Source of the DNA: Clostridiales bacterium
GTDB lineage: Bacteria > Bacillota > Clostridia > Oscillospirales > Oscillospiraceae
NCBI GenBank assembly: GCA_004555655.1
Contig: SFHJ01000032.1
Location: 1-56,690 of the forward strand
Length of the DNA: 56,690 nucleotides
Reading direction: 5' to 3'
Shown here in pieces: positions 48,720 to 56,519 of this stretch. Under the pieces are notes generated by a model. The model was given only the letters and a program-made list of their open reading frames with translations. It searched no databases and was not told where the DNA came from. The stretch's first letter is position 1. Every line of letters begins with the position of its first letter. A program made the translations under genes and the position numbers.

Positions 48720-48735
48720 AGCGAAACGTTTCTCC
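48720..48735 (+). promoter_or_regulatory. Candidate LacI/CcpA-type operator upstream of the sugar ABC operon
   Basis: Perfect palindrome GAAACGTTTC (48723-48732), the core of RbsR/CcpA-like sites with central CG. It lies about 200 bases before the ATPase gene in a 345-base gap (48578-48922). An extended -10-like TGGTATGCT at 48841-48849 may be the promoter, but no -35 at proper spacing is convincing. Confidence 0.45.
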
Positions 48736-48922
48736 CGTTATGGTCAAACTGCCAAGTCCGGCCCGATCATTCTTGTACGAAACCGGTGTACAATTTTCAC
48801 CTTTTTGTGGACATTTTTTATTTTTTCCTTGACGAAAATCTGGTATGCTGTGACCGTAAAAATATTGCCGTCCGGATTCGGGCGCAATTTGACAGGAAAA
48901 ACAAGAGGAAGGTGGTAGAGTA

Positions 48923-50422
48923 ATGGCCGAAACGATCCTCAGAATGTACGGCATTCAGAAGTATTTCCCCGGCGTGCATGCGCTCGACAACGCGCAGCTC
49001 GAGGTGCGCGAGGGCGAGGTCATGGCGCTGATCGGTGAAAACGGCGCCGGTAAATCCACGCTGATGAAGATCCTGACGGGCGTTTACACCAAGGACGAGG
49101 GTACGATCGAGCTGTTCGGCGAAAAGGTCGAGATCCACGGCCCGCACGACGCGCAGAGCAAGGGCATCAGCATTGTCCACCAGGAGCTGAACCTGATGCA
49201 GGACCTCACCGTGGCCGAAAACATCTTTATCGGGCGCGAGCCGATGAAGGGCATTTTCGTTGACAAGGCTGAGCAGAACCGTATGACCGACGAACTTTTG
49301 CAGTCGCTGCATCTGAATATCTCGGCAAAGACGCAGGTCAAGCGCCTGACCGTCGCCAAGCAGCAGATGGTCGAGATTGCCAAGGCGCTCTCGTTCAACA
49401 ACACGAAGGTTTTGATCATGGACGAGCCGTCCGCGGCTCTGACCGAGAGCGAGATCGAAGACCTGTTCACGTTCATCCGCCGGCTGAAGGCCACGGGTGT
49501 CGGCATTGTCTACATCTCCCACCGCATGGACGAACTCAAGCAGATCACCGACCGCATCACCGTTATGCGCGACGGCCAGTATGTCGACACCGTTGACACG
49601 GCCACGACCACGATCGATCAGGTCGTGCAGATGATGGTCGGCCGCGTCATCTACGAGGAACCCAAAACGCAGTCCTCCGTTCCGGCCGACGCGCCGGTCG
49701 TGCTCGAGGCCGAGCACCTCGTCTCCGACGACGTCAAGGACGTTTCGTTCCAGCTCCGCAAGGGCGAGATTCTGGGCTTCGCGGGCCTGATGGGCGCGGG
49801 CCGTACCGAAACCGCCCGGCTTGTCTGCGGCGCAGATAAGCGCGAAAGCGGCACGATCAGGGTAGGCGGCAGGGAGGTCAACATCCGCTCGCCGCGCGAC
49901 GCGGTGGAGGCCGGCATCGGCTACCTCTCCGAGGACCGCAAGCGCTATGGCCTGTGCCTGGGCCTTTCCGTGGCCGACAACACCGCGATGGCCTCCCTCG
50001 ACAAGCTCAGCGGCCCCGTTTTCGTCAACGACCGCAAGATCACCGAAGAGGCCAAAAAGCATGCCGAGGCCGTGCGCACCAAGACGCCTTCCGTCCGCAC
50101 GCTGGTCAGAAGCCTGTCCGGCGGCAACCAGCAGAAGGTCGTTCTGTCGAAGTGGCTGCTGCGCGACTGCGACATTCTGATCTTCGACGAGCCGACCCGC
50201 GGCATCGACGTCGGCGCGAAGAGCGAAATCTACAAACTTATGAACCAGCTGGCCGCCGAAGGCAAGTCGATCATCATGATCTCCTCCGAGCTGCCGGAGC
50301 TGCTCAGAATGTCCGACCGCGTCATCGTCATGTGCGAAGGACGCGTCACGGGTGAGCTTGATATCGCCGAAGCGACACAGGAAAAAATCATGACATACGC
50401 TACCAAGCGGGAAGTGGGGTAA
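48923..50422 (+). CDS. Sugar ABC transporter ATP-binding protein (RbsA/MglA type)
   Basis: 499 residues, two fused ATPase halves. First: Walker A GENGAGKSTLMKILTG (about 36-51), HQELNLMQDLTVAENIFIGR, LTVAKQQMVEIAKALS, Walker B LIMDEPSAAL. Second half has the typical degenerate Walker A (GLMGAGRTETARLV), LSGGNQQKVVLSKWL and IFDEPTRGIDVGAKSEIYKL. This matches CUT2-class importers of pentoses, galactosides or related solutes. ATG after AGAGGAAGGTGG. Stop is directly followed by the permease ATG. Confidence 0.95.
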   Translation: MAETILRMYGIQKYFPGVHALDNAQLEVREGEVMALIGENGAGKSTLMKILTGVYTKDEGTIELFGEKVEIHGPHDAQSKGISIVHQELNLMQDLTVAENIFIGREPMKGIFVDKAEQNRMTDELLQSLHLNISAKTQVKRLTVAKQQMVEIAKALSFNNTKVLIMDEPSAALTESEIEDLFTFIRRLKATGVGIVYISHRMDELKQITDRITVMRDGQYVDTVDTATTTIDQVVQMMVGRVIYEEPKTQSSVPADAPVVLEAEHLVSDDVKDVSFQLRKGEILGFAGLMGAGRTETARLVCGADKRESGTIRVGGREVNIRSPRDAVEAGIGYLSEDRKRYGLCLGLSVADNTAMASLDKLSGPVFVNDRKITEEAKKHAEAVRTKTPSVRTLVRSLSGGNQQKVVLSKWLLRDCDILIFDEPTRGIDVGAKSEIYKLMNQLAAEGKSIIMISSELPELLRMSDRVIVMCEGRVTGELDIAEATQEKIMTYATKREVG

Positions 50423-51424
50423 ATGAAAATGGAGAAAATCGGTTCGAAAAAGATCGATCTGCAGAAGCTGCTGGCGCCTGCCGTCCTGATCCTTCTGTAC
50501 ATCGTATTTGCGATCTTCGGCAACAAATTCTTTACGCTTGACACCTTTAAGAACATCCTTGAGGCCAGCTACTACATCGGCTTCATGGCCTTCGGCGTGA
50601 CGTTCATCATCATCACCGGCGGCATCGATTTGTCTCTCGGCACGGTCATGATGTGCGCGTCGCTGCTGGGCGCATACGTGTTCAAAGTCCATAACTGGCC
50701 GCTCATTCTTGCGCTGGCGCTGACCATTTTTGTCGGCGTGGGCTTCGGCTTCATCAACGGCACGCTGGTCGCCCGTCTGAAGCTGCCCCCCTTCATCGCT
50801 ACGCTCGGCACGCAGATGATGTCCATGGGCCTCGGCTCGATCATCACCAAGGTGCAGTCCCAGACCTGGCCCACCGCCACCGCCGAGGTCGGCGCATGGT
50901 TCAAGAAGGTCTTCATCCGCGCCGATCTGTTCGGCATCAAGGGCTTCCCCGTGGGCGCGTTCTGGCTGTTCGGCTTCTTCATCATCGCGGCGCTCATCCT
51001 GCACAAGACCAAGTTCGGCCGCTACACCTATGCCATCGGCTCCAACGAAGAGGCCGCCCGCCTGTCCGGCATCAATGTTGACAGCTGGAAGGTCGCCGTC
51101 TACACCCTGTCCGGCTTCTTCATCGGCATGGCCGGTATCTTCTACGCAGCCGCCTACACCACCATCACCCCGGGCACCGGCAACGGCCTTGAAATGAACG
51201 GCATCACCGGCGTCATCATCGGCGGCACGTCCATGTCCGGCGGCTCCGGCACCATGGTCGGCACGCTCATCGGCGTGTTCATCATGTCCGTCCTGAAGAC
51301 CGGCCTTTCCGCCTGCGGCCTGCAGGCTCCGTGGCAGACGTTCCTCACGGGCGCTGTCGTCATCGGCGCGGTTCTGCTCGACAAGGCCAGAACCAACGCC
51401 GCCAACCGCGTGAAGAAGGTCTGA
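50423..51424 (+). CDS. Sugar ABC transporter permease (RbsC type)
   Basis: 333 residues with about nine membrane helices. CUT2 permease hallmarks: FIIITGGIDLSLGTVMM (about 54-70), FINGTLVARLKLPPFIATLG, IGSNEEAARLSGINVDSWKV (the coupling loop), and GNGLEMNGITGVIIGGTSMS. Forms the channel with the ATPase upstream. No gap between the ATPase stop and this ATG. Confidence 0.95.
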   Translation: MKMEKIGSKKIDLQKLLAPAVLILLYIVFAIFGNKFFTLDTFKNILEASYYIGFMAFGVTFIIITGGIDLSLGTVMMCASLLGAYVFKVHNWPLILALALTIFVGVGFGFINGTLVARLKLPPFIATLGTQMMSMGLGSIITKVQSQTWPTATAEVGAWFKKVFIRADLFGIKGFPVGAFWLFGFFIIAALILHKTKFGRYTYAIGSNEEAARLSGINVDSWKVAVYTLSGFFIGMAGIFYAAAYTTITPGTGNGLEMNGITGVIIGGTSMSGGSGTMVGTLIGVFIMSVLKTGLSACGLQAPWQTFLTGAVVIGAVLLDKARTNAANRVKKV

Positions 51425-51484
51425 TCAAACTGTATTAAGCGCGAATCCGCGTTTGATAAAAAATTCATATGGAGGAATCATCAA

Positions 51485-52654
51485 ATGAAAAAACTGATCG
51501 CTCTGCTTCTGGCACTGGTCATGGTTTTCGCTCTGGTTGCCTGCGCTTCCAGCGAGACTAAGACTGAAGAACCCAAGACCGAAACTCCCGCCGCTGAGAC
51601 CCCCGCTGCGGAAGAGCCCGCTGCTGAGGAACCCGCCGCGGAAGAGCCCGCTGCCGAGGACGGCACGCTCTACATCCCCGTCATGGCCAAGGGCTTCCAG
51701 CACCAGTTCTGGCAGGCCGTTAAGGCCGGCTCCGAGGCCGCTGCCGCCGATTACGGCGTAGAGATCTACTTCGACGGCCCCGCTTCCGAGACCGAGATCA
51801 ACGCGCAGGTCGACATGGTCAAGAAGGAAATGGCCAAGAACCCGCAGGCCATGGCTCTGGCTGCCCTGTCCACCGAGTCCGTGACCGAGATCCTCGAAGA
51901 GTGCGCAGAGAAGAACATCCCCGTCATCGGCTTCGACTCCGGTGTTCCCGATGATACCACCGGCGCTGTCAAGGCTACCGCCTGCACCAACAACGAGGCT
52001 GCTGCTGCGATCGCTGCTGACAAGTTTGCTGAGAACGAAACTCTGGCTGCCAAGATGGCCGCTGCCACTTCCGACGCTCCCATCATCATCGCCTGCCTGT
52101 CTCAGGACGCCGTCTCCGCTTCCGTCACCGGCCGTACCACCGGTTTCGTGAACAGAATGGCTGAGCTGGCCGAGCAGGTTCAGCCGGGCAAGGTCTCCAT
52201 CGAAGGCCATGCCAAGTGGGAAAAGAAGGTTGACGACGCTGCGATCATCATCCGCGTTGAGATCTCCGCCACCACCGAGGCCACTGCTGTTCAGACCGCT
52301 GCCAACGCCCTGCTGCAGCTTGACAACCTCGCGGCTGTCTTCTGCTCCAACGAAGGCGCTGTGACCGGCTTCCTGGCTGCTGTTTCCGACGGCGAAGACC
52401 TGGCCGACGGCGGCAAGTACGAAGATCTGGTTGTTGCTGGCTTCGACGCCGGCGCTGCCCAGAAGAACGCGGTCCGTCAGGGCTGGTTCTATGGCTCCGT
52501 CACGCAGGATCCGTATCAGATCGGCTACAAGGCTGTTGAGCTGGCTGTCAAGGCTGCCAACGGTGAGGAAGTCTCCGACGTCGACACCGGCGCTCAGTGG
52601 TATGACGCTTCCAACATCGACGACGATATGATCGCCCTGCTGGTTTATGACTAA
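51485..52654 (+). CDS. Sugar ABC transporter substrate-binding lipoprotein (RbsB type)
   Basis: 389 residues. Signal peptide with lipobox ALVAC (Cys20), then a tether of tandem Pro-Ala-Ala-Glu-Glu units (about 33-55), then a periplasmic-binding-protein type 1 fold starting LYIPVMAKGFQHQFWQAVKA with IPVIGFDSGVPDDTTGA and VAGFDAGAAQKNAVRQGW. It captures the solute outside the cell for the RbsAC-like core. Codons are markedly more biased (many GCT/CTG/AAG) than in neighbours, indicating high expression. The ligand is unknown; ribose, galactose and related solutes are all possible. Confidence 0.94.
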   Translation: MKKLIALLLALVMVFALVACASSETKTEEPKTETPAAETPAAEEPAAEEPAAEEPAAEDGTLYIPVMAKGFQHQFWQAVKAGSEAAAADYGVEIYFDGPASETEINAQVDMVKKEMAKNPQAMALAALSTESVTEILEECAEKNIPVIGFDSGVPDDTTGAVKATACTNNEAAAAIAADKFAENETLAAKMAAATSDAPIIIACLSQDAVSASVTGRTTGFVNRMAELAEQVQPGKVSIEGHAKWEKKVDDAAIIIRVEISATTEATAVQTAANALLQLDNLAAVFCSNEGAVTGFLAAVSDGEDLADGGKYEDLVVAGFDAGAAQKNAVRQGWFYGSVTQDPYQIGYKAVELAVKAANGEEVSDVDTGAQWYDASNIDDDMIALLVYD

Positions 52655-52688
52655 TCGGTAAGAAACAGTCATAAAAAATCAAACCGTG

Positions 52689-52720
52689 AAACGCTCCCGC
52701 CTTCGGGCGGGAGCGTTTTT
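52689..52720 (+). terminator. Terminator of the sugar ABC operon
   Basis: 12-bp stem AAACGCTCCCGC / GCGGGAGCGTTT, loop CTTCGG, T-run. UUCG-type loop makes it very stable. Confidence 0.92.
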
Positions 52721-52748
52721 CCTGTCGGGCGGTATTTTGTCGCGCCAA

Positions 52749-52948
52749 CGCCTCCCTCTGACGAGGGAGGTGTCAAAAATCTTTGATTTTTGACGGAGGG
52801 AGAGAAATTGAAAGATCGCAGCACTGACAGGAGTCTCTCCCTCAGTCAGCTTCGCTGACAGCTCCCTCATCAGAGGGAGCCTTGGGTGCGCTAAAACGCC
52901 TCCCTTGTGTAAAAGGGGGTGACTCGCCGCAGGCGAGACGGAGGGATC
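52749..52948. repeat. MITE-like hairpin repeat cluster (three units)
   Basis: Unit 1 (52750-52804) CTCCCTCTGACGAGGGAG, TGTCA-A-rich hairpin-TGAC, GGAGGGAGAG. Unit 2 (about 52835-52881) is the same architecture inverted: CTCTCCCTCAGTCA, CAGCTTCGCTG hairpin, CTCCCTCATCAGAGGGAG. Unit 3 (52898-52947) CCTCCCTTGTGT...GGGGGTGACT, GCCGCAGGC, GACGGAGGGAT. Sequences of this pattern recur through many Faecalibacterium/Oscillospiraceae genomes. Non-coding. Confidence 0.75.
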
Positions 52949-52985
52949 GTCAAGCCTCCCAAGTTGGCAGCGCTGGGCGCGCAGC

Positions 52986-53014
52986 TTGCATTTTTCGCCC
53001 TTTTGCGCTATGAT
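52986..53014 (+). promoter_or_regulatory. Promoter of the serine-hydrolase gene
   Basis: TTGCAT (52986-52991), 17-base spacer, TATGAT (53009-53014), 23 bases before the start codon. Confidence 0.65.
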
Positions 53015-53036
53015 ATAGGCAGAGGGAGTGGTATTT

Positions 53037-54182
53037 TTGCACCTGTTCAGACGCTTTGCCGCGTGCATGCTTGCCGCGGCGCTTTTTCTGCTCTGTCCCG
53101 CCGCGCGCGCAATGGACGCCGGTTCGGCCGCAGCCGTTGTAGCCGGGAAGACGCTCGAGGGCCTGATGGCCGAATTTATGCAGGAGAATTCCCTGAACGA
53201 GACGAATTTCTCGCTCTGCTACTACAATACCGTCACAGGCGAGGAATACTGCTATAACGAGACGGCCTTTATGATCGCGGCCAGCACCTACAAGCTGCCG
53301 CTGAACCTGTATTACTACGAGCTCGAGGCCGCAGGCGAGATCACGGGCGATACCTACATACCCGCTGCCGGCACGACGCTGGATAACTGTCACCGGATGA
53401 GCCTGGTCGATTCGAACAACGAGGTCTCGACCGCCATGCTCTATCACCTCGGCAGCTTCCGCGACTACAAAGAGGCCATGCGCAAGTATTTCACCATGAC
53501 CGACGATGAAATTGACCCTGACTACTACGCCGACAACTACTACTGCACACGCATGATGATGGACTGCCTGAAATATCTCTACGCGCACGAGGATGATTTT
53601 TCCGAGATGCTCGACTATATGAAGCAGGCCTGTCCCGGCGCATATTTTAAGGCATATTTGGAGGACAAGGTGACGATCGCGCACAAATACGGCAGCTTTG
53701 AGGGCGCGGAGAACGACACCGGCATCATCTACGCCTCACAGCCGTTTCTGCTGGCCGTGTACACGCAGGGTGTGGGCGAGCTGATCTCGGCAAAGGCGGC
53801 GGCGCTTTTATACCAGTACACCGAATACCAGTACCAGTGCGCCGAAGCAGAACGCATAGCCGCCGAACAGGCCGAGGCCGAGCGGTTGGCCGCTGAACAG
53901 GCGGAGGCTGAACGTCTCGCCGCAGAACAGGCGGCTGCGCAGTTAGAAGCCGAACGCGAGCGCGCCGAACAGGCGGCTGCGCAGGCGGAGGCGGAGCGCC
54001 TGGCGGCTGAGCTTGCACAGCAGGCCGAAGCCGAGCGCCTTGCGGCCGAACAGCCTGATGACAGCGCGTTCGAGTGGTGGATGATTGCGGTCGCGCTGGG
54101 TGTGTTCGCCGTGGGCAGCGGCGCCGTGCTGCTCGCGCTGCACAGCGGGAAGAAGTATCAGGGCAAACATGTAATGAAATAA
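53037..54182 (+). CDS. Beta-lactamase-fold serine hydrolase with coiled coil and C-terminal membrane anchor
   Basis: 381 residues from TTG 53037 (GAGGGAG eight bases upstream; a GTG three codons earlier overlaps it). Signal peptide (about 8-25). Class A beta-lactamase-like domain (about 35-260) with SxxK as STYK (Ser83-Lys86), SNN (126-128) in place of SDN, and HKYG (216-219) in place of KTG. Residues 265-339 are decamer-like repeats of AEAERLAAEQ forming a coiled coil, followed by a membrane helix (about 347-369) and a short basic tail. Probably a surface-tethered penicillin-interacting or peptidase-like enzyme; no class A Glu166 loop is obvious, so true beta-lactamase activity is doubtful. 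Confidence 0.8.
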   Translation: MHLFRRFAACMLAAALFLLCPAARAMDAGSAAAVVAGKTLEGLMAEFMQENSLNETNFSLCYYNTVTGEEYCYNETAFMIAASTYKLPLNLYYYELEAAGEITGDTYIPAAGTTLDNCHRMSLVDSNNEVSTAMLYHLGSFRDYKEAMRKYFTMTDDEIDPDYYADNYYCTRMMMDCLKYLYAHEDDFSEMLDYMKQACPGAYFKAYLEDKVTIAHKYGSFEGAENDTGIIYASQPFLLAVYTQGVGELISAKAAALLYQYTEYQYQCAEAERIAAEQAEAERLAAEQAEAERLAAEQAAAQLEAERERAEQAAAQAEAERLAAELAQQAEAERLAAEQPDDSAFEWWMIAVALGVFAVGSGAVLLALHSGKKYQGKHVMK

Positions 54183-54185
54183 GCA

Positions 54186-54222
54186 ACGCCCGGGAGAACA
54201 GCTGTTCTCCCGGGCGTTTTTC
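54186..54222. terminator. Bidirectional terminator
   Basis: AACGCCCGGGAGAACAG pairs with CTGTTCTCCCGGGCGTT; T-run follows on the plus strand. Shared by the two convergent genes. Confidence 0.9.
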
Positions 54223-55333
54223 AGTTGACGTTTCCGGAGTCAAAAACCTCCAGCGGCAGCACGTCGGCCAGCTCGACCAGCTCATGGCGGAAGCCGCCCG
54301 CGTAGTCCATGCCCGCGATGGGGCTTTTGACCGTCTGCGCATCCGGCTCGCCGAGCGGCAGCGAGAACACGACGACCGAGCCGCCCGAGCCGGGACTGCC
54401 GATCATCATCGCACCGCCGTGCAGCTGCACGATATGCTGCACCAGCGGCAGACCGAAGCCCGCGCCCCAGTTGGGGCTCGGAAGCGGCGCGCTGGTGGCG
54501 TGGCGCGAGAACGCCTCGGCCAGATCGGCGTCGGAAAACGCGCTCTGGTTGCACGCGACCTGCACCAGCGCCTGTTTTCCGCTGCGCAGCAGCCGCAGGC
54601 GGATGCGTGCAGGCCCGTCCGCGTGGCGTATGGCATTGGAGACAAGATTCAATACACACCGCTCGATCTTCTGCCGGTCGATCCAGGCGTTCACCAGCTT
54701 CTGCGGCAGCTCACAGGCAAGCGACGCGCCCGCTGCCGCGCAGAGCGGCTCCGTGCGCGCGACCACGCCGTAGAAAAAGTCGCACAGCTCGGTCTTCTCG
54801 CGCAGCAGCCGCATCTCGCCCGCCGCCGCCGCGGTAAAATCACCGAGGTTGCAGCTCAGGTGCATGAGCTGGTAGAGCGCGCGGTTGATGCTGGACATCT
54901 GCCGCTGCACGTCCGGCTCCTCTAGCTCCTCGAGCCGGGGGAAAACCGCGCCGGCGGCGCCGAACAGATTCGTCAGCGGCACACGCATCGCGCGCGCGAC
55001 CGAAGCAAGCGTCTGCAGCTGCACGCCTGTGCCGGCGTCCGGGCCGCCCTGCTGCACGACAAAGAGCCTGCCGCCCTCCATCGGGCGGGCGACGGCGTTG
55101 TACACACCGCCTGCAAGCTGCACGGACAGCTGCTGCGCGCCGTCCGGCGCGGCGTCCAAAACCGGCCGGCTGCCGGGCGTCAGCGCATCGAGCGCCATGC
55201 CGGGCGCGACAAGCTGCTGCCGGGCGGCGGTATTTGCATAGGTGATCTGCCCCGCACTGGCGAAAAACACGGGCTGCGCGACACAGTCGAACGCCTGCAG
55301 AAGCTGATCCAGAGAGCTGTTCAAATGACTCAC
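54221..55333 (-). CDS. PAS-histidine-kinase homologue lacking the phospho-accepting His
   Basis: 370 residues, no membrane helix. N-terminal PAS-like region (about 10-95; AFDCVAQPVFFASAGQITYA), a DHp-like segment at 107-170 and a GHKL domain (about 180-325) with N box ERCVLNLVSNAIRHA and G2 GAGFGLPLVQHIVQLHGG. At the H box, where active kinases read HExRxPL, this protein reads RAMRVPL (114-120), so His is Arg and Glu is Ala. The G1 box DxGxG is also missing (CNQSAFSDADL). It is likely a non-catalytic or histidine-independent sensor. No response regulator gene adjoins it. Downstream terminator is shared with the serine hydrolase gene. Confidence 0.8.
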   Translation of the reverse strand: MSHLNSSLDQLLQAFDCVAQPVFFASAGQITYANTAARQQLVAPGMALDALTPGSRPVLDAAPDGAQQLSVQLAGGVYNAVARPMEGGRLFVVQQGGPDAGTGVQLQTLASVARAMRVPLTNLFGAAGAVFPRLEELEEPDVQRQMSSINRALYQLMHLSCNLGDFTAAAAGEMRLLREKTELCDFFYGVVARTEPLCAAAGASLACELPQKLVNAWIDRQKIERCVLNLVSNAIRHADGPARIRLRLLRSGKQALVQVACNQSAFSDADLAEAFSRHATSAPLPSPNWGAGFGLPLVQHIVQLHGGAMMIGSPGSGGSVVVFSLPLGEPDAQTVKSPIAGMDYAGGFRHELVELADVLPLEVFDSGNVN

Positions 55334-55476
55334 TCCTTTGTGATAGTATCTGCCGTTGGCAGAACAAAAAGCATGGAAAAAACTTGAAGTCTTTTTGCAT
55401 ACATCATAGCGGATTTTGTCTGAAAAAGCAACCGCCAGCTCGCGCTGTGCGCGCTTTACACGGGCAATGCAGAAAG

Positions 55477-55506
55477 CGGCGCCCCGGAGAAAACTCCGGG
55501 GCGCCG
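55477..55506 (-). terminator. Terminator-like hairpin after the Cys-rich gene
   Basis: 12-bp GC stem CGGCGCCCCGGA / TCCGGGGCGCCG, loop GAAAAC region; weak T-tract on the minus strand. Confidence 0.6.
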
Positions 55507-55512
55507 CCGCGT

Positions 55513-56277
55513 CTACCCGATGAAATCCACGCTGTCGTCGCAGATGAAATAGAACCTGCGGTCGGCGTCGTTGGCCAGCACTACAACGTTTCCCACGGTG
55601 CCCAGCACCGCCGCGTTCGCCACGAGCAGCGGCCCGGCCGTCACAGACAGTGTGCGCCTGCGGCTGATGCTGCCGGTCGTGCTGTCACACGGCGTCGCCT
55701 TGGTCGGAACCGCAGCAGGCGTACACGCGCTGCAGTGCAGCGCCTGCCACAAAAGGCGTTTGAGCTGCTGATAGTTTGCCTCAGTCTCCGCCGTTGTTGT
55801 GCCTGCGCTTACGCCGAAAGCCACAGCCTTCAGCGCGCACAGCGCGACCTCTTCCACGTCAAACGCCGGGCCGCCCGCGCAGCACGTCTCGCTCGAGCAG
55901 ACGGGGATGGGGTAGTAGATCTGCCCCGACACCTCGAGATTTTCACATGTGCACGGCGTGATGCGCTCGAACACGCCGGCCAGCGGCCCGGTGAAGTTGT
56001 CATACGGGGCCGTGGAATTGTCCGGGCAGTTCAGCGACGAACCCAGCACGAATCCGCCGGTCACAAACGCAAACTGCGAAAAATCGACCAGCTCCGCCAG
56101 GCGCGCGTCACACAGCAGCTCCAGTGCCGCCGCCATTCCCGCCGCGCAGGCGCAGCCGCAGTCGATATCGTCCGGGCGCGCGCATGCAGGCGGCTCCGGC
56201 GGGCAGCCCTGCTCCTGCTCAAAGCCGCCCTGCCGCCCTGTCGTCATGTAGCTGGAATTGGGTTGACTCATATCCAT
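55513..56277 (-). CDS. Cysteine-rich protein of unknown function
   Basis: 254 residues from ATG 56277, eight bases from GAGGAG (two earlier in-frame starts are too close). No signal peptide. About 16 cysteines, including clusters CGCACAAG (44-51 region), CTCENL, CSSETCCAG and CSAC. The C-terminal half (SISRRRTLSVTAGPLLVANA...VGNVVVLANDADRRFYFICD) looks beta-rich. I do not recognise the family. Cys-rich, signal-less proteins of this size in spore formers can be spore-coat or exosporium components, but nothing here proves that. Monocistronic. Confidence 0.7.
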   Translation of the reverse strand: MDMSQPNSSYMTTGRQGGFEQEQGCPPEPPACARPDDIDCGCACAAGMAAALELLCDARLAELVDFSQFAFVTGGFVLGSSLNCPDNSTAPYDNFTGPLAGVFERITPCTCENLEVSGQIYYPIPVCSSETCCAGGPAFDVEEVALCALKAVAFGVSAGTTTAETEANYQQLKRLLWQALHCSACTPAAVPTKATPCDSTTGSISRRRTLSVTAGPLLVANAAVLGTVGNVVVLANDADRRFYFICDDSVDFIG

Positions 56278-56466
56278 ATGCATCACTCCTCAGAAATAAA
56301 TTCCAACATGGGTGTATGAAGTCGTTCCGCTATAACTACCATATGCACGCCGCGGCCGCTTTGTGTTTTTCAGCGCAAAAAAACCGCGGGCCGAAGGGCA
56401 GGTGTTCGTAAAACAGTGTTAGCCAAATAACACGAAATGAGCATCTGTCAGACGGGATTGGTCAAC

Positions 56467-56517
56467 GAAAAAACACGCCATATTCAGCTTCAAAGGTTGA
56501 GTATGGCGTGTTTTTCT
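56467..56517 (-). terminator. Terminator of the right-edge gene
   Basis: 14-bp stem AAAAACACGCCATA / TATGGCGTGTTTTT with a 20-base loop that itself folds; T-runs both sides. Lies just past the stop of the partial gene. The stretch 56278-56466 before it shows no gene. Confidence 0.8.
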
Positions 56518-56519
56518 GT

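Noticed and set aside
48841..48849. Simple sigma-A promoter TTGACG-TATGCT for the sugar ABC operon
   Set aside because: The two boxes are only 9 bases apart; at best an extended -10 element.
48818..51004. 728-codon minus-strand frame opposite the sugar ABC genes
   Set aside because: Shadow of two clearly coding plus-strand genes; no homology, low-complexity composition.
51425..52672. 415-codon minus-strand frame rich in Gly, Ser, Leu and Val opposite the substrate-binding protein
   Set aside because: Looks like a repetitive surface protein but is only the complement of highly biased GCT/GAC codons.
52700..52950. Possible CRISPR array
   Set aside because: The three units are inverted and unequal hairpins without constant-length spacers and there are no cas genes.
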